NCBI GenBank assembly: GCA_021773055.1
Contig: JAJFKV010000031.1
Span: 1-58,534, forward strand
Origin: Woeseiaceae bacterium
GTDB lineage: Bacteria > Pseudomonadota > Gammaproteobacteria > Steroidobacterales > Woeseiaceae
DNA length: 58,534 nt
Reading direction: 5' to 3'
Shown here: in pieces, positions 1-10,063 of the stretch
Numbering within the stretch: the first letter of the stretch is position 1
Layout of the letters: the number at the start of each line of letters is the position of its first letter
The notes under the pieces: model-generated
Database searches by the model: none
What the model saw: only the letters and a program-made list of their open reading frames with translations
Told to the model about the DNA's origin: nothing
Made by a program: the position numbers and the translations under genes

Positions 1-386
1 CGATCCAGGTCAATCTTGCCGATCTCACTACGCAGTGTGGTCTGTGCAAGTTGTGAAATGGCAAACATGTAATTGCCGATGCCGTACGAAGCGCGCCCTG
101 GGTCCAGTACCTGCATGTACAGAACACCGTCAACACCCACCTGAACATTGTCATTTGTAATGCAGATTTGTTCGGCGATATCGACCGCCTGCTCTTTCAG
201 TGTGTGTTTGTACGCTATGCGCTCAAGGAACGGAATGAGGATATGAAAGCCCGCATTGAGAGTCTTGGCGTACTTGCCCAGTCGCTCGATGACATATCCG
301 TTCTGCTGCGGAACAACAACTGCTGTCTTGAGCAGAATAATGATCGCAACAAAAACAAACCCAAGTGAAACGATAAGTGATTCCAT
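1..386 (-). CDS. SPFH/band 7 (paraslipin, QmcA-like) protein, partial
   Basis: The N-terminal 128 codons of a stomatin/prohibitin-type membrane-scaffold protein; the rest lies beyond the left edge. Residues 2-20 form one hydrophobic anchor, followed by the typical SPFH opening (VVPQQNGYVIERLGKY), then QVGVDGVLYMQV and LRSEIGKIDLD, which are hallmarks of bacterial paraslipins. The start is the ATG at 384-386. It lies 19 bp after the stop of an NfeD gene on the same strand; NfeD/SPFH pairs are a known conserved operon, so the neighbour supports the call. The family is thought to organise inner-membrane microdomains and assist protein quality control. Family identity is clear; the specific role is inference. 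Confidence 0.9.
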   Translation of the reverse strand, partial: MESLIVSLGFVFVAIIILLKTAVVVPQQNGYVIERLGKYAKTLNAGFHILIPFLERIAYKHTLKEQAVDIAEQICITNDNVQVGVDGVLYMQVLDPGRASYGIGNYMFAISQLAQTTLRSEIGKIDLD

Positions 387-405
387 GATTTACTCCTACT
401 CGCTC

Positions 406-837
406 TTATTCCGATTCGACATGTAGCGTCAGGCCATCGACCTTGACAACTTTGGCGCGTGATCCGGCGGCGATAACCGCGGCCCCTGTGTTTCTTACCG
501 TCCAGTCCGTGCCACGATATTCAGCACGTGCTTCATCACCAGCTGCGAGCGCTTCGACGATATTAACCGTGTCGCCCGACATAGTCGCGCGAAATCCCTT
601 CGCCCCACCCCTGATTTTTTCATAGAGGCTCTTGCGAAAGGTAAAAAATGAAATCAGCGAAAGCGTCGCGAATGCGGTCCACTGGGCCCATTCGGGCATC
701 CCGATGCCGAGCATCTCTGCCAGACCAACAAGCGCTGCCGAAACACCGAGAAACACAAGATAGAACTGCGCATCGATTGCGAAGAGTTCGGCGCCGAGAA
801 TTACTGCGCCAAGAATCATCCATCCCCACCAGGTCAT
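406..837 (-). CDS. NfeD family membrane protein (short form)
   Basis: A 143-residue protein with about three membrane segments in residues 1-70 (starting MTWWGWMILGAVILGAELF) and a C-terminal soluble domain of about 70 residues that fits the NfeD OB-fold. The frame is open further upstream to 921, but the ATG at 835-837 is preceded by AAGGAG at good spacing, so I use it. This is the short NfeD1b type without the ClpP-like protease domain. It is translated just before the SPFH gene (19 bp gap) and very likely forms an operon and a complex with it in the inner membrane. Confidence 0.88.
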   Translation of the reverse strand: MTWWGWMILGAVILGAELFAIDAQFYLVFLGVSAALVGLAEMLGIGMPEWAQWTAFATLSLISFFTFRKSLYEKIRGGAKGFRATMSGDTVNIVEALAAGDEARAEYRGTDWTVRNTGAAVIAAGSRAKVVKVDGLTLHVESE

Positions 838-973
838 AACTCCGCTCCTTTGATAGCAAGCCGCTACTATATCGCGATTTGATCTTTCGCGGCAGATTGA
901 AAGCAGCTCGCATCGCCCCAATATGGGGTAACATTCCGGACGCCGCTAATAAATAATAATGAAGGGGTTCGGC

Positions 974-2449
974 ATGCAAGATATCGTCAACAAGATCAGT
1001 AGTCTCATGTGGGAACCGACACTGATTTATCTACTGCTCGGTACCGGGCTGTTCTTCTCGATCTTGACCCGTTTCGTGCAAGTGCGAATGTTCGGCGAAA
1101 TGTGGCGCCTGCTTTTCTCCGGCAAAGAATCGGATCGAGGCATCTCGTCGTTTCAGGCACTTGCTGTCTCACTGTCCGGGCGCGTCGGAACGGGAAACAT
1201 TGCTGGTGTTGCCGCAGCGATCGGAATCGGCGGGCCGGGTGCAGTATTCTGGATGTGGGTTGTCGCATTCCTCGGAGCCTCCACTGCTTACGTCGAGTCC
1301 ACCCTTGCGCAAATCTACAAAGAGGAAGACGAAGGACAATTTCGTGGTGGGCCCGCTTACTACTTTGACAAGGCGCTTGGCCAAAAATGGTACGCCTGGC
1401 TTTTCGCAATATCGACAATCATTGCAGTCGGAGTATTGCTGCCAACTGTACAGTCGAATGCGATCGGCGCGGCCGTCGAACTTGCGTTTGGCATTGACGT
1501 CGCGGGCAACGCGAGCATTGGTGGTGTCAGCTACATCAAACTTGCGACTGCAAGTTTTGTGGTCGTAGCTCTAGGCATCATTATATTTGGTGGCGTTAAA
1601 CGTATCGCACATTTCACGCAGATCGTTGTGCCATTCATGGCGATTGTCTACATCATCATGTCTGTTGGCATCGTTATCTATCACATTGATGCTTTGCCCG
1701 GCATACTCGCGCTCATTTTTTCTGACGCATTTACGCCGATGGCGGGTCTCGGCGCGGCGATCGGCTGGGGCGTCAAACGCGGTGTATATTCGAACGAAGC
1801 GGGCCAGGGTTCCGGGCCTCACGCAGCCGCAGCCGCAGAGGTCGAACATCCGGCACAACAGGGCCTGGTACAAGCGTTTTCGGTGTACATCGATACATTG
1901 TTTGTATGTTCCGCGACCGCTTTCATGATTCTGATCACAGATCAGTACTATGTCACTGGCATCGATGCAAGCGTCAGTGGCGGCGTACTGGCAACAAACA
2001 TCGCGTCTAACAGTCCGGCATTTACGCAGTTTGCTCTTGAGAGTGTGCTGGGCGGTTTTGGCCGAATATTCGTTGCAATCGCGTTATTCTTCTTCGCCTT
2101 CACGACGTTGCTGGCCTATTACTACATTGCAGAAACAAACGTGGCGTACATCAGACGCTCATTCCGCTTTCCCGGGGAATTGACGGTCATCAAGATTGTG
2201 CTGTTGGCCGCCGTATTCTACGGTACCGTTCGAACGGCCGATCTTGCGTGGGGGCTTGGCGATATCGGTCTCGGCGTAATGGCCGGGCTCAATATCGTCG
2301 GCATATTATTCCTGTACTTTATGGGTCAGCCGGCCATCAAGGCCCTTAAGGATTACGAGGCGCAGCGCAAAGCGGGTGTCGAAAAATACACCTTCGATCC
2401 CGAAGCGCTTGGCATCAAGAACGCAGATTTCTGGAAAAAAGAACCGTAG
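974..2449 (+). CDS. Sodium:alanine symporter family (AGCS) transporter
   Basis: A polytopic inner-membrane transporter of 491 residues, normal for the AGCS (AlsT/DagA) family, which imports alanine or glycine with sodium. The conserved segment GRVGTGNIAGVAAAIGIGGP is near residue 75, followed by the GGPAYYFDKAL motif and SNEAGQGSGPHAAAAA, both typical of AGCS. An ATG at 959 is also in frame, but only the ATG at 974 has a Shine-Dalgarno-like AAGGGG at the right distance. The gene converges on lpdA; both stop codons sit in one palindrome. Substrate (alanine, glycine or glutamine) cannot be fixed from sequence. Confidence 0.93.
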   Translation: MQDIVNKISSLMWEPTLIYLLLGTGLFFSILTRFVQVRMFGEMWRLLFSGKESDRGISSFQALAVSLSGRVGTGNIAGVAAAIGIGGPGAVFWMWVVAFLGASTAYVESTLAQIYKEEDEGQFRGGPAYYFDKALGQKWYAWLFAISTIIAVGVLLPTVQSNAIGAAVELAFGIDVAGNASIGGVSYIKLATASFVVVALGIIIFGGVKRIAHFTQIVVPFMAIVYIIMSVGIVIYHIDALPGILALIFSDAFTPMAGLGAAIGWGVKRGVYSNEAGQGSGPHAAAAAEVEHPAQQGLVQAFSVYIDTLFVCSATAFMILITDQYYVTGIDASVSGGVLATNIASNSPAFTQFALESVLGGFGRIFVAIALFFFAFTTLLAYYYIAETNVAYIRRSFRFPGELTVIKIVLLAAVFYGTVRTADLAWGLGDIGLGVMAGLNIVGILFLYFMGQPAIKALKDYEAQRKAGVEKYTFDPEALGIKNADFWKKEP

Positions 2450-2463
2450 GAGCGCGCTCCTAC
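2446..2463. terminator. Bidirectional hairpin between AGCS transporter and lpdA
   Basis: GTAGGAGC and GCTCCTAC form a perfect 8-bp inverted repeat around a 2-base centre. The stop codon of the transporter (2447-2449) and of lpdA (2460-2462, other strand) lie symmetrically in the two arms. On the plus strand it is followed by CGTTTATT. It likely ends both convergent transcripts. Confidence 0.6.
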
Positions 2464-3890
2464 CGTTTATTCGGGAAATTCAGTGCCTTGTTGTCCACGG
2501 CAAGCGATGCCTCGTGCAGCGCTTCTGCGAGGCTCGGATGTGCATGAATCGTACGTTGTATGTCTTCGGTGCTAGCCGAGAATTCCAGGGCCAGAACAGC
2601 TTCCGCTATCAACTCACCGGCCATCGGCCCTACGATATGCACACCCAGAATCTCATCGTCATCTTGTGACGAAATGATTTTGGCCATCCCGGACGTCTGC
2701 TCCATAGCTTTGGCACGACCACTTGCGGCGAACGGAAACGAACCGGTCTTGTATGCGCGCCCGGAATTCTTGACCTCAGCTTCTGTCTTGCCAACCCAGG
2801 CGATTTCAGGTGCGGTGTAAATTACCGATGGAATGACGTTGTAATTAACTTCTGCGATCTCACCAGCGATGATGTCCGCTGCCATTACGCCCTCTTCTGA
2901 GCCCTTGTGCGCCAGCATCGGTCCGCGAACACAGTCGCCGACAGCGTAAACACCTTTAACACGTGTACGACACTCATCGTCAACGACAATAAAGCCGCGT
3001 TCGTCGAGCTGAATGCCGGCATCTTCAGAAAAAAGATTATCTGTATGTGGTTTGCGTCCAACCGCAACGACCAGCTTATCAACTTCAATTGACTGCGCCC
3101 CGTCCTTGTCGTCGTAAGAAACCGCGACACCCGTTTTACCCGCTTTTGCTCCCGATACTTTGGCGCCAAGTTTTATATCGATGCCCTGCAGCTTGAATTC
3201 CTTCGCTGCAACCTTTGCCACATCGCGATCCGCCATAAACAGGAAGTCTTCCATGGCCTCCAGGATCGTAACTTTGGCTCCCAGTCGCGACCACACGCTG
3301 CCGAGCTCAAGACCGATAACGCCTGCACCGACTACACCAAGTCTTTTCGGCACCCCATCAAACTCCAGAGCACCCCAGGAATCGACGATCTTGGCATCGT
3401 CAAACGGCGCGATCCCGATCTCGATGGGAGATGAACCCGATGCCAGAATGACGTTACTCGCTTCGATGACTTCTACAGCACCATCGACAGCGGTGAACTC
3501 GACTTGTTTACCCGCCAGCAACTTGCCGTGCCCAACCAGTCCTTCGATTTTGTTGGCCTTGAACAGACCGGCGATGCCGCCGGTCAATTGCCGTACGATA
3601 CTGGCCCGACGCTTTTGCATGGTTGCTAAATCGAGCTCCAGGTCGCCTGTCTTGATGCCATGTTTCTTGAATTCATGTTGTGCACGATGAAACAACTCAG
3701 ACGACTCCAATAACGCTTTCGAAGGAATGCAGCCAGCATTAAGACAAGTACCGCCGAATGCATTCTTGCCATCCTTGTTCCGCCATTCATCAATACAGGC
3801 GACAGTTTTTCCATGCTGCGCCGCTCGTATCGCCGCGACATACCCTGCCGGGCCGGCACCGACGACCACTACGTCAAAACTTCTACTCAT
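2460..3890 (-). CDS. lpdA: Dihydrolipoyl dehydrogenase (E3)
   Basis: FAD- and NAD-dependent disulfide oxidoreductase of 476 residues that reoxidises the dihydrolipoyl group of 2-oxoacid dehydrogenase complexes. The N-terminal FAD-binding GAGPAGYVAA is at residues 11-20, the redox pair C49/C54 is in GGTCLNAGCIPSK, the NAD-binding GAGVIGLELGSVW is central, and the C-terminal active-site HAHPSLAEALHE carries the catalytic His/Glu. It is the last gene of the sucA-sucB-lpdA operon, 30 bp after sucB, so this copy probably serves 2-oxoglutarate dehydrogenase (and perhaps pyruvate dehydrogenase as well). Confidence 0.96.
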   Translation of the reverse strand: MSRSFDVVVVGAGPAGYVAAIRAAQHGKTVACIDEWRNKDGKNAFGGTCLNAGCIPSKALLESSELFHRAQHEFKKHGIKTGDLELDLATMQKRRASIVRQLTGGIAGLFKANKIEGLVGHGKLLAGKQVEFTAVDGAVEVIEASNVILASGSSPIEIGIAPFDDAKIVDSWGALEFDGVPKRLGVVGAGVIGLELGSVWSRLGAKVTILEAMEDFLFMADRDVAKVAAKEFKLQGIDIKLGAKVSGAKAGKTGVAVSYDDKDGAQSIEVDKLVVAVGRKPHTDNLFSEDAGIQLDERGFIVVDDECRTRVKGVYAVGDCVRGPMLAHKGSEEGVMAADIIAGEIAEVNYNVIPSVIYTAPEIAWVGKTEAEVKNSGRAYKTGSFPFAASGRAKAMEQTSGMAKIISSQDDDEILGVHIVGPMAGELIAEAVLALEFSASTEDIQRTIHAHPSLAEALHEASLAVDNKALNFPNKR

Positions 3891-3920
3891 AATCGATTGA
3901 ATCCTTTGCTGCAGTTTTCG

Positions 3921-5135
3921 TCACACTTGCAAGAGCAGGCGCGCTGGGTCCTCAAGTTGTTCCTTGATGGAAACGAGAAATTGAACCGCGTCTTTACCAT
4001 CAATAATTCGGTGATCATACGTCATGGCCAGATACATCATCGGTCGGGCGACGACGTTGCCATCGACAACCATCGGCCGTTCCTTGATCGAATGCATGCC
4101 GAGAATGGCGCTTTGTGGCTGATTCAGAATCGGCGTCGACATCATTGAGCCGAATGTTCCACCGTTAGTGATGGTAAACGTCCCACCAGTCAGATCTTCC
4201 ATGCTGATTGTCCCGGCCTGCGCTTTGCCCGCCATGTTATTCAATGCCAGCTCAAAGTCTGCAAAGCTCATCTGATCGACGTCACGGATTACGGGCACCA
4301 TCAATCCGCGGTCGCTGGACACGGCAATGCCGATATCGAAGTAATTATGGTAGATGATTTCCGTGCCTTCGACGGACGCGTTGATAACAGGAAATTTCTT
4401 CAGTGCTTCGACAGCCGATTTCGCGAAGAACGACATGAAACCCAGGCGCACATCATGTTTTTTCTCAAACGACTCTTTGTGCTTCTTCCGCAACGCGATA
4501 ACTTCAGTCAGATCGACCTCGTTGAATGTCGTCAACATCGCAGCAGTCTGTTGAGCATCCACGAGTCGTTCCGCTATACGTGCGCGCAGACGAGTCATAG
4601 GAACGCGTTGTTCCGTTCGCTCGATTCCCAGTGCAACACTTTCGGCAACGGCTGGCTGGTGATCGCCTGGAGTAACGTTGCTACTGTCGTCTGATTTCAG
4701 GAACGACATGACATCCGCTTTGGTTATCCGGCCATCTTTACCCGAGCCAGACACCATCGTTGTATCGAGATCGTACTCATCAAGTAAGCGCCGAACAGCA
4801 GGGCTTGTCTTGACAGGGCCGCTGCTCGCTTTCGCAACAGCGGCGACGACCGGATCGGCTGTGGCTGCCGTCTCCGAGGGCGTGACAGCAGCAGGCTCAC
4901 CTTCCTCAAGTATGGCCAGCACATCTCCGGCCTCTACGGTTGTTCCATTCTCGACAACGATCTTTGTTATTACCCCGGACGCCGGGGCCGGAACTTCCAA
5001 CACAACCTTGTCGGTTTCAAGGTCAACCAGGTTTTCGTCACGTGACACAGACTCACCCGCCGTCTTGTGCCACGCGACCAACGTTGCGTCGCTGACCGAC
5101 TCAGGCAGAGGCGGAACTTTGATCTCTATACTCAT
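3921..5135 (-). CDS. sucB: 2-oxoglutarate dehydrogenase E2, dihydrolipoyl succinyltransferase
   Basis: Transfers the succinyl group from lipoyl to CoA in the TCA-cycle 2-oxoglutarate dehydrogenase complex. Domain order in 404 residues: one lipoyl domain (residues 1-76, lipoylated K43 in ETDKVV), an Ala/Val-rich linker, a peripheral-subunit-binding domain (about 105-145, [14 protein letters not shown]), and the catalytic trimer domain ending in DHRIIDG (H375, D379). The start overlaps the sucA stop as ATGA, indicating translational coupling. A single lipoyl domain and this position identify it as SucB rather than pyruvate dehydrogenase AceF. Confidence 0.96.
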   Translation of the reverse strand: MSIEIKVPPLPESVSDATLVAWHKTAGESVSRDENLVDLETDKVVLEVPAPASGVITKIVVENGTTVEAGDVLAILEEGEPAAVTPSETAATADPVVAAVAKASSGPVKTSPAVRRLLDEYDLDTTMVSGSGKDGRITKADVMSFLKSDDSSNVTPGDHQPAVAESVALGIERTEQRVPMTRLRARIAERLVDAQQTAAMLTTFNEVDLTEVIALRKKHKESFEKKHDVRLGFMSFFAKSAVEALKKFPVINASVEGTEIIYHNYFDIGIAVSSDRGLMVPVIRDVDQMSFADFELALNNMAGKAQAGTISMEDLTGGTFTITNGGTFGSMMSTPILNQPQSAILGMHSIKERPMVVDGNVVARPMMYLAMTYDHRIIDGKDAVQFLVSIKEQLEDPARLLLQV

Positions 5136-8011
5136 TGGGTCTTCCGTTTGGTTTTCTCAGGCTTGACAACTTTGCTCGCCTCGGACTTGATGCCGAGTGC
5201 AGCTTCCACCAACGCCTGTTGTTGTTGCAGGTGAATTTTAAAAATACCCGAAGCAGGCGCTGCGGCACCGGGCCGGCCTGCGTAATAAAGTTGTTGCGCA
5301 TCTTGCAGTGGTTCCTGAAGACGATGTTTTATCTGATACCAGGCGCCCTGGTTCAGGGGCTCTTCCTGACACCAGATTATTTCTTCCACATGCTGGTATT
5401 GATCGACGAGGTCAGCATACTCGTCGATCGGGAACGGATAGAGTTGCTCCAGTCTGACTAATGCGACGTCATCGATACGATGGACTTCTCGTGATTCAAG
5501 CAAATCGAAGTAAACCTTGCCACTGCAGAAAACAAGACGACGGGTCTTTTTGACATCAATCGCCTCAATCTCCGGAATGACCAGCTCAAACTTACCGCTC
5601 GATAATTCACCGATCGCTGATACGGACATTTTGTGTCGCAGCAGACTCTTGGGTGTCAATACGATCAGCGGTTTTCTGAACGCCCGTACATGCTGGCGTC
5701 GAATCATGTGGAACATCTGCGCTGGTGTTGAAGGTATGCAAACCTGAATATTGTGCTCAGCGCAAAGTTGCAGAAAACGTTCGAGGCGCGCAGATGAATG
5801 TTCCGGTCCCTGTCCTTCGTAGCCGTGTGGCAAGAACATGGTCAGACCGCACAAACGCCCCCATTTGGCTTCGCCGGAACTAATAAACTGATCGATAACG
5901 ACCTGGGCACCGTTCGCGAAATCACCAAATTGGCCTTCCCAGATCACCAACGTGTTTGGCTCGGTGCTGGCGTAACCATATTCAAAACCCAGAACCGCTT
6001 CTTCCGAAAGAAACGAATCGATTACGCGAAACGCATCCCGCCGGTCAACGACGTGCTCCAAGGGTGTGTACTCACGAGTATTGAGTTGGTTGTGCACTAC
6101 CGCGTGACGATGAAAAAAGGTACCACGACCACTATCCTGCCCCACCAGCCGGACATTGTGCCCATCCAGGAGCAACGAGCCATAGGCCATAGTTTCAGCG
6201 AAACCCCAGTCCATGGCCGCCTCGCCGGCAACCATCTTGACACGCTGGTCCATGATCCTCTGGACACGGCCATGGGGTTTCACGTCTGCCGGAAGTGTCG
6301 TTAATGATCTTCCGAGGCTTGTGACGGTCTTGGGACTAATCGTCGTGTCCGCAGGATCATCCCACTTCGACTTAAGAAACGGCGTCCAGTCAATGGTAAA
6401 TTCGTTTCCTATCAGGCCGAGCGACGCTTGCTGCACATGCTCGCCCCGATCAAGACGATCACGATAATCATCCTGCATTTTCGACACAGCAGTGTCGGTC
6501 GTAACCTGTGATGCCACCAGACGATCAGCGTAAAGTCGCCGTGTTGTTTTCTGCGCTTTGATCTTGCTGTACATGACCGGCTGGGTCGCTGACGGTTCAT
6601 CGGCCTCGTTGTGTCCGTGGCGCCGATAACAAACCAGATCAATAACCACATCTTTCCTGTATTTTTGCCGATATTGCAACGCCAGGCGGGTGACCAAAAT
6701 AACCGCTTCCGGGTCGTCGCCGTTGACGTGAAAAATCGGCGCTTCGATCATCTTGGCAACGTCGCTGCAGTATTCAGTAGTGCGAGAGTCCGACGGTCTA
6801 CTCATCGTGAAGCCGATTTGATTATTCACTACGATGTGTACGGTACCACCCGTTCGAAAGCCATTTATTTGCGACATCTGAAATGTCTCAGTAACGACCC
6901 CCTGGCCCGAGAACGCGGCGTCACCATGAATCAGAACCGGTAAGACTTCCTGTCGCTCTGTATCATCGCGTCGCTGTTGCCGGGCACGCACGGACCCTTC
7001 CACCACTGGATTAACAATCTCCAGGTGGGATGGGTTGAACGCCAGGGCAATATGAACATTTCCGCCCGGCGTCTTCATGTCAGCAGAGAAACCCTTGTGG
7101 TATTTCACATCTCCGGAGCCTTTCAACTCCTCCGGGTCATAATTCCCCTCAAACTCTTCAAAGAGCTCCTCCGGAGACTTGCCGAAGATATTGACGAGGA
7201 CATTGATGCGGCCGCGATGCGCCATCCCGATGACGATTTCCTTGATACCTCTGGAACCACCTTGCTGAATAACATCATCAAGTAGCGGAATCAGACTCTC
7301 ACCGCCTTCAAGTGAGAATCGCTTCTGACCAACGTAACGAGTATGCAGGTAGCGCTCGATACCTTCCGCGCTGGTCAACCGGTCCAGAATATAGATCCGC
7401 TCTTCGTCACTCAGTATGTTTGCTGCAACGTCCTGCTCGAATCGTTTCCGTAACCAAAGACGTTCGCGCGCTCGGGAAACGTGGGCGAACTCAGCACCGA
7501 TCTTGCCGCAATAGATAGTTTGCAGCAGCCCGATAATATCGCGCAATTTCATGCGCTCGTTGCTCGCACCCGCCAAACCACCGGTGAAGAACTCCGTCTC
7601 CATATCCGACTCTGCCAGGCCCAGGTAATCCAGCTTGAGTACCCCTGGCATACGTCGTTCCATTAACCCCATGGGATCGATGTCCGCAATTTGGTGCCCG
7701 CGAAGGCTGTAAACCTGGATCAGTCTGGATACGGCCGCCTGCTTTTCTCCGGATGTCGCCGCTTCGCCTGATCTGCTTTGCACGACCTGGCCCAACTTAC
7801 GTCCTTCGCGGGACTCCTGCAGCAGCTGATCTCTGATAACGGAATGCACGATTTCCGTGTCGGAATCGCCGAGCGTCCTAAAATAATCACGCCAACCGTC
7901 CGGAACAGAATCCGGCTGTTCGAGGTATTGCTCGTACAACGACTCGATGGCACTGGCATTGGCACCGAATAACGGTGTCGTGGCCAATTGTTCTTTGAGG
8001 GAATTACTCAT
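5132..8011 (-). CDS. sucA: 2-oxoglutarate dehydrogenase E1 component
   Basis: Thiamine-diphosphate-dependent decarboxylase of 959 residues, close to the usual 930-950. The N-terminal segment [20 protein letters not shown] is the SucB-binding motif region. [26 protein letters not shown] and NNQIGFTMS are conserved ThDP-site segments, and [13 protein letters not shown] is in the transketolase-like domain. First gene of sucA-sucB-lpdA. No sucCD (succinyl-CoA synthetase) or sdh genes lie upstream in the window, so the operon is the short three-gene form. No strong ribosome-binding site is visible before the ATG at 8009-8011. Confidence 0.97.
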   Translation of the reverse strand: MSNSLKEQLATTPLFGANASAIESLYEQYLEQPDSVPDGWRDYFRTLGDSDTEIVHSVIRDQLLQESREGRKLGQVVQSRSGEAATSGEKQAAVSRLIQVYSLRGHQIADIDPMGLMERRMPGVLKLDYLGLAESDMETEFFTGGLAGASNERMKLRDIIGLLQTIYCGKIGAEFAHVSRARERLWLRKRFEQDVAANILSDEERIYILDRLTSAEGIERYLHTRYVGQKRFSLEGGESLIPLLDDVIQQGGSRGIKEIVIGMAHRGRINVLVNIFGKSPEELFEEFEGNYDPEELKGSGDVKYHKGFSADMKTPGGNVHIALAFNPSHLEIVNPVVEGSVRARQQRRDDTERQEVLPVLIHGDAAFSGQGVVTETFQMSQINGFRTGGTVHIVVNNQIGFTMSRPSDSRTTEYCSDVAKMIEAPIFHVNGDDPEAVILVTRLALQYRQKYRKDVVIDLVCYRRHGHNEADEPSATQPVMYSKIKAQKTTRRLYADRLVASQVTTDTAVSKMQDDYRDRLDRGEHVQQASLGLIGNEFTIDWTPFLKSKWDDPADTTISPKTVTSLGRSLTTLPADVKPHGRVQRIMDQRVKMVAGEAAMDWGFAETMAYGSLLLDGHNVRLVGQDSGRGTFFHRHAVVHNQLNTREYTPLEHVVDRRDAFRVIDSFLSEEAVLGFEYGYASTEPNTLVIWEGQFGDFANGAQVVIDQFISSGEAKWGRLCGLTMFLPHGYEGQGPEHSSARLERFLQLCAEHNIQVCIPSTPAQMFHMIRRQHVRAFRKPLIVLTPKSLLRHKMSVSAIGELSSGKFELVIPEIEAIDVKKTRRLVFCSGKVYFDLLESREVHRIDDVALVRLEQLYPFPIDEYADLVDQYQHVEEIIWCQEEPLNQGAWYQIKHRLQEPLQDAQQLYYAGRPGAAAPASGIFKIHLQQQQALVEAALGIKSEASKVVKPEKTKRKTQ

Positions 8012-8134
8012 CTATTCAGGAGCTTACACGGCCCAAATACGATGAAGTCGGGTGACTAGCGCCAGGGCCCAAAAAAGGGCCGCTAGTTTATCTCAAGCGC
8101 CTCTGAGAAGGAATGCATGCGGCCAATATTGGCG

Positions 8135-8596
8135 TCACAGCATACTGAACAGGTTCACGAATTCGTAACAGACGAGTGTGGCGTAAAAACTAAAGAACAC
8201 AGTCAGAAATGCGCCAGTGCGGAAACGATTCAGAAATCGCGACTTTGCGAGGAAAACCAACGTCAGGATGCCGAAACCGGTCATGGCAAGCTTGGTACTC
8301 GTGAACAACACAGTACTTTGGTCCATGACGGCCTTCATGAACGGATTGACTTCCATCATGCCCAGATCAATGAGCTGCAGGGTGAGGAACGCATCAGCGC
8401 AGGACAACAGCATTGTCCCGGTGGCGAGAAAAAACAGCCATGGGTGATGCCAGTCCAGAAACACGACTTCGTCGTCACTCAGGCGACGATGGGCATGACG
8501 ACGGGAGCGGGTAAATCCAAAGAATACTGTCCGCCAGGTAAAATTACGGCGATCGGTCTCGGCACGTTTATCCGATACTGCATGACTGACTTCCAT
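8135..8596 (-). CDS. DUF5658 domain membrane protein
   Basis: A 153-residue membrane protein. A charged N-terminal stretch of about 50 residues (RRHAHRRLSDDEV) precedes three hydrophobic segments. LLSCADAFLTLQLIDLGMMEVNPFMK has the D...T...G..E.NP pattern of DUF5658. The open frame reaches back to 8692, but the ATG at 8596 is preceded by AGGAAG and begins MEVSHAVSDKRAE, so it is preferred. It stands alone between sucA and the divergent alkB. Function unknown; family match is from memory of the motif. Confidence 0.7.
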   Translation of the reverse strand: MEVSHAVSDKRAETDRRNFTWRTVFFGFTRSRRHAHRRLSDDEVVFLDWHHPWLFFLATGTMLLSCADAFLTLQLIDLGMMEVNPFMKAVMDQSTVLFTSTKLAMTGFGILTLVFLAKSRFLNRFRTGAFLTVFFSFYATLVCYEFVNLFSML

Positions 8597-8768
8597 AATG
8601 TCCGGCTTCCTGTTCCTGTTACCTGATACTGACGTTGAATAACTAATATATAGCAATATTCGGGCCAGCACTCCATCATCTTGATTTGACACCTTTTTTT
8701 CTGCAAGTTACGTTTCTGCGGGATTATTTTGTATAATTTGCCGACAGTAAAGGTACAGGTTAAATGCA

Positions 8769-9986
8769 ATGAAGGGTTACACGGGCGTGCAGGCCGACGG
8801 TCAGGCGATTCACTATGTTGATAAGAAGCGTTGGTTATGGATGCTTTCCGTCATTTACCCGTTACAGCCATTCGTCACCATAGCGCTACACGCCAAGACG
8901 GGTGTTGAAGCGTGGTTCATTTTGCCGTTCGTTGTGAATTTCATTTTGGCCCCGTTGGTTGACTGGCTTATCGGTGTGGACAGAAATAATCCTCCTGAAG
9001 AAGTTGTAATGCAGCTCGATCAGGATTTGTACTATCGACGGCTGACTTACGCCGTCATTCCAATGCACTACGCCACACTGATTTTTTCCATTTGGTACGC
9101 CGCGACACAACCCCTGAGCTGGTGGGCATTCACATTGCTTGCCGCATTCGCCGGTATGACCGCCGGATTCGCGATTAACACAGGCCATGAACTCGGGCAC
9201 AAGAACTCCAATATCGAGAAGCAACTCGCAAAAATCGTACTTGCGGTTGCCGCTTACGGCCATTTTACGATCGAGCACAATCGTGGGCATCATAAGTACG
9301 TATCCACCTTCGAAGACCCGGCGAGCGCACGCATGGGCGAGAGTATTTACAGGTTTGCATTGCGCGAGATACCCGGGGCATTCGCCGGTGGCTGGGCGAT
9401 CGAAAAAGAACGCCTTAACAGTCGCAGCAAGTCCGTCTGGCACCCGAATAACAAGATACTGCAGTCATACTTAATAAGCGCGTTGATGAGTTTGATCTTT
9501 TTGATCACGTTGGGCTGGCAGGTGATTCCATTCTTGCTGATACACAATCTATGCGCTTATTGGCAACTGACCAGCGCGAACTACATCGAGCACTACGGGC
9601 TACTGCGCAAGAATGGCGACGATGGAAAGGTGGAGCGATGCGAGCCGCATCATTCCTGGAACAGTAACCACATCTTCAGCAATCTGGTCCTGTTCCATCT
9701 GGAGCGACACTCGGATCATCACACACACCCGCTACGGCGCTATCAGTCTTTGCGACACTTCGAAAAACTGCCGCAACTCCCAAATGGGTACTTCGGAATG
9801 TATGTGCTCGCCTACTTGCCCTGGTTGTGGTTCAAGGTCATGGATAAGCGATTGATGGCACTGCCTCATATCGACGGCGATCTCGACAGTGTAAACATCG
9901 ATCCAACCGCCCATCCGTCGATATTCCTCAAATGGGGTCGCGACAAGATGGCAGAGCCCACCTATACGGACCTTCCCGGCATTTAA
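8769..9986 (+). CDS. alkB: Alkane 1-monooxygenase (AlkB family)
   Basis: Membrane-bound non-haem di-iron hydroxylase that oxidises medium-chain n-alkanes to 1-alkanols, taking electrons from rubredoxin. In 405 residues there are paired membrane helices and the diagnostic histidine boxes: HELGH (140-144), EHNRGHH (H170, H174, H175), and LERHSDHHTHP (H314, H317, H318), plus the NYIEHYGLLR segment unique to alkane hydroxylases as opposed to fatty-acid desaturases. No rubredoxin or rubredoxin reductase gene is next to it and there is no C-terminal rubredoxin fusion, so electrons must come from elsewhere in the genome. The ATG follows GGTTAAATGCA with no strong ribosome site. Confidence 0.94.
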   Translation: MKGYTGVQADGQAIHYVDKKRWLWMLSVIYPLQPFVTIALHAKTGVEAWFILPFVVNFILAPLVDWLIGVDRNNPPEEVVMQLDQDLYYRRLTYAVIPMHYATLIFSIWYAATQPLSWWAFTLLAAFAGMTAGFAINTGHELGHKNSNIEKQLAKIVLAVAAYGHFTIEHNRGHHKYVSTFEDPASARMGESIYRFALREIPGAFAGGWAIEKERLNSRSKSVWHPNNKILQSYLISALMSLIFLITLGWQVIPFLLIHNLCAYWQLTSANYIEHYGLLRKNGDDGKVERCEPHHSWNSNHIFSNLVLFHLERHSDHHTHPLRRYQSLRHFEKLPQLPNGYFGMYVLAYLPWLWFKVMDKRLMALPHIDGDLDSVNIDPTAHPSIFLKWGRDKMAEPTYTDLPGI

Positions 9987-10063
9987 CTCTTATTAAAGAT
10001 TCCGGCGAGTTTGCCCGGATTCGAATCGGACAACGCCTATTCTGGTTTTCTAGAATCGACTAA

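Noticed and set aside
168..368. 66-codon plus-strand frame near the left edge
   Set aside because: It is antisense to the clearly conserved SPFH domain.
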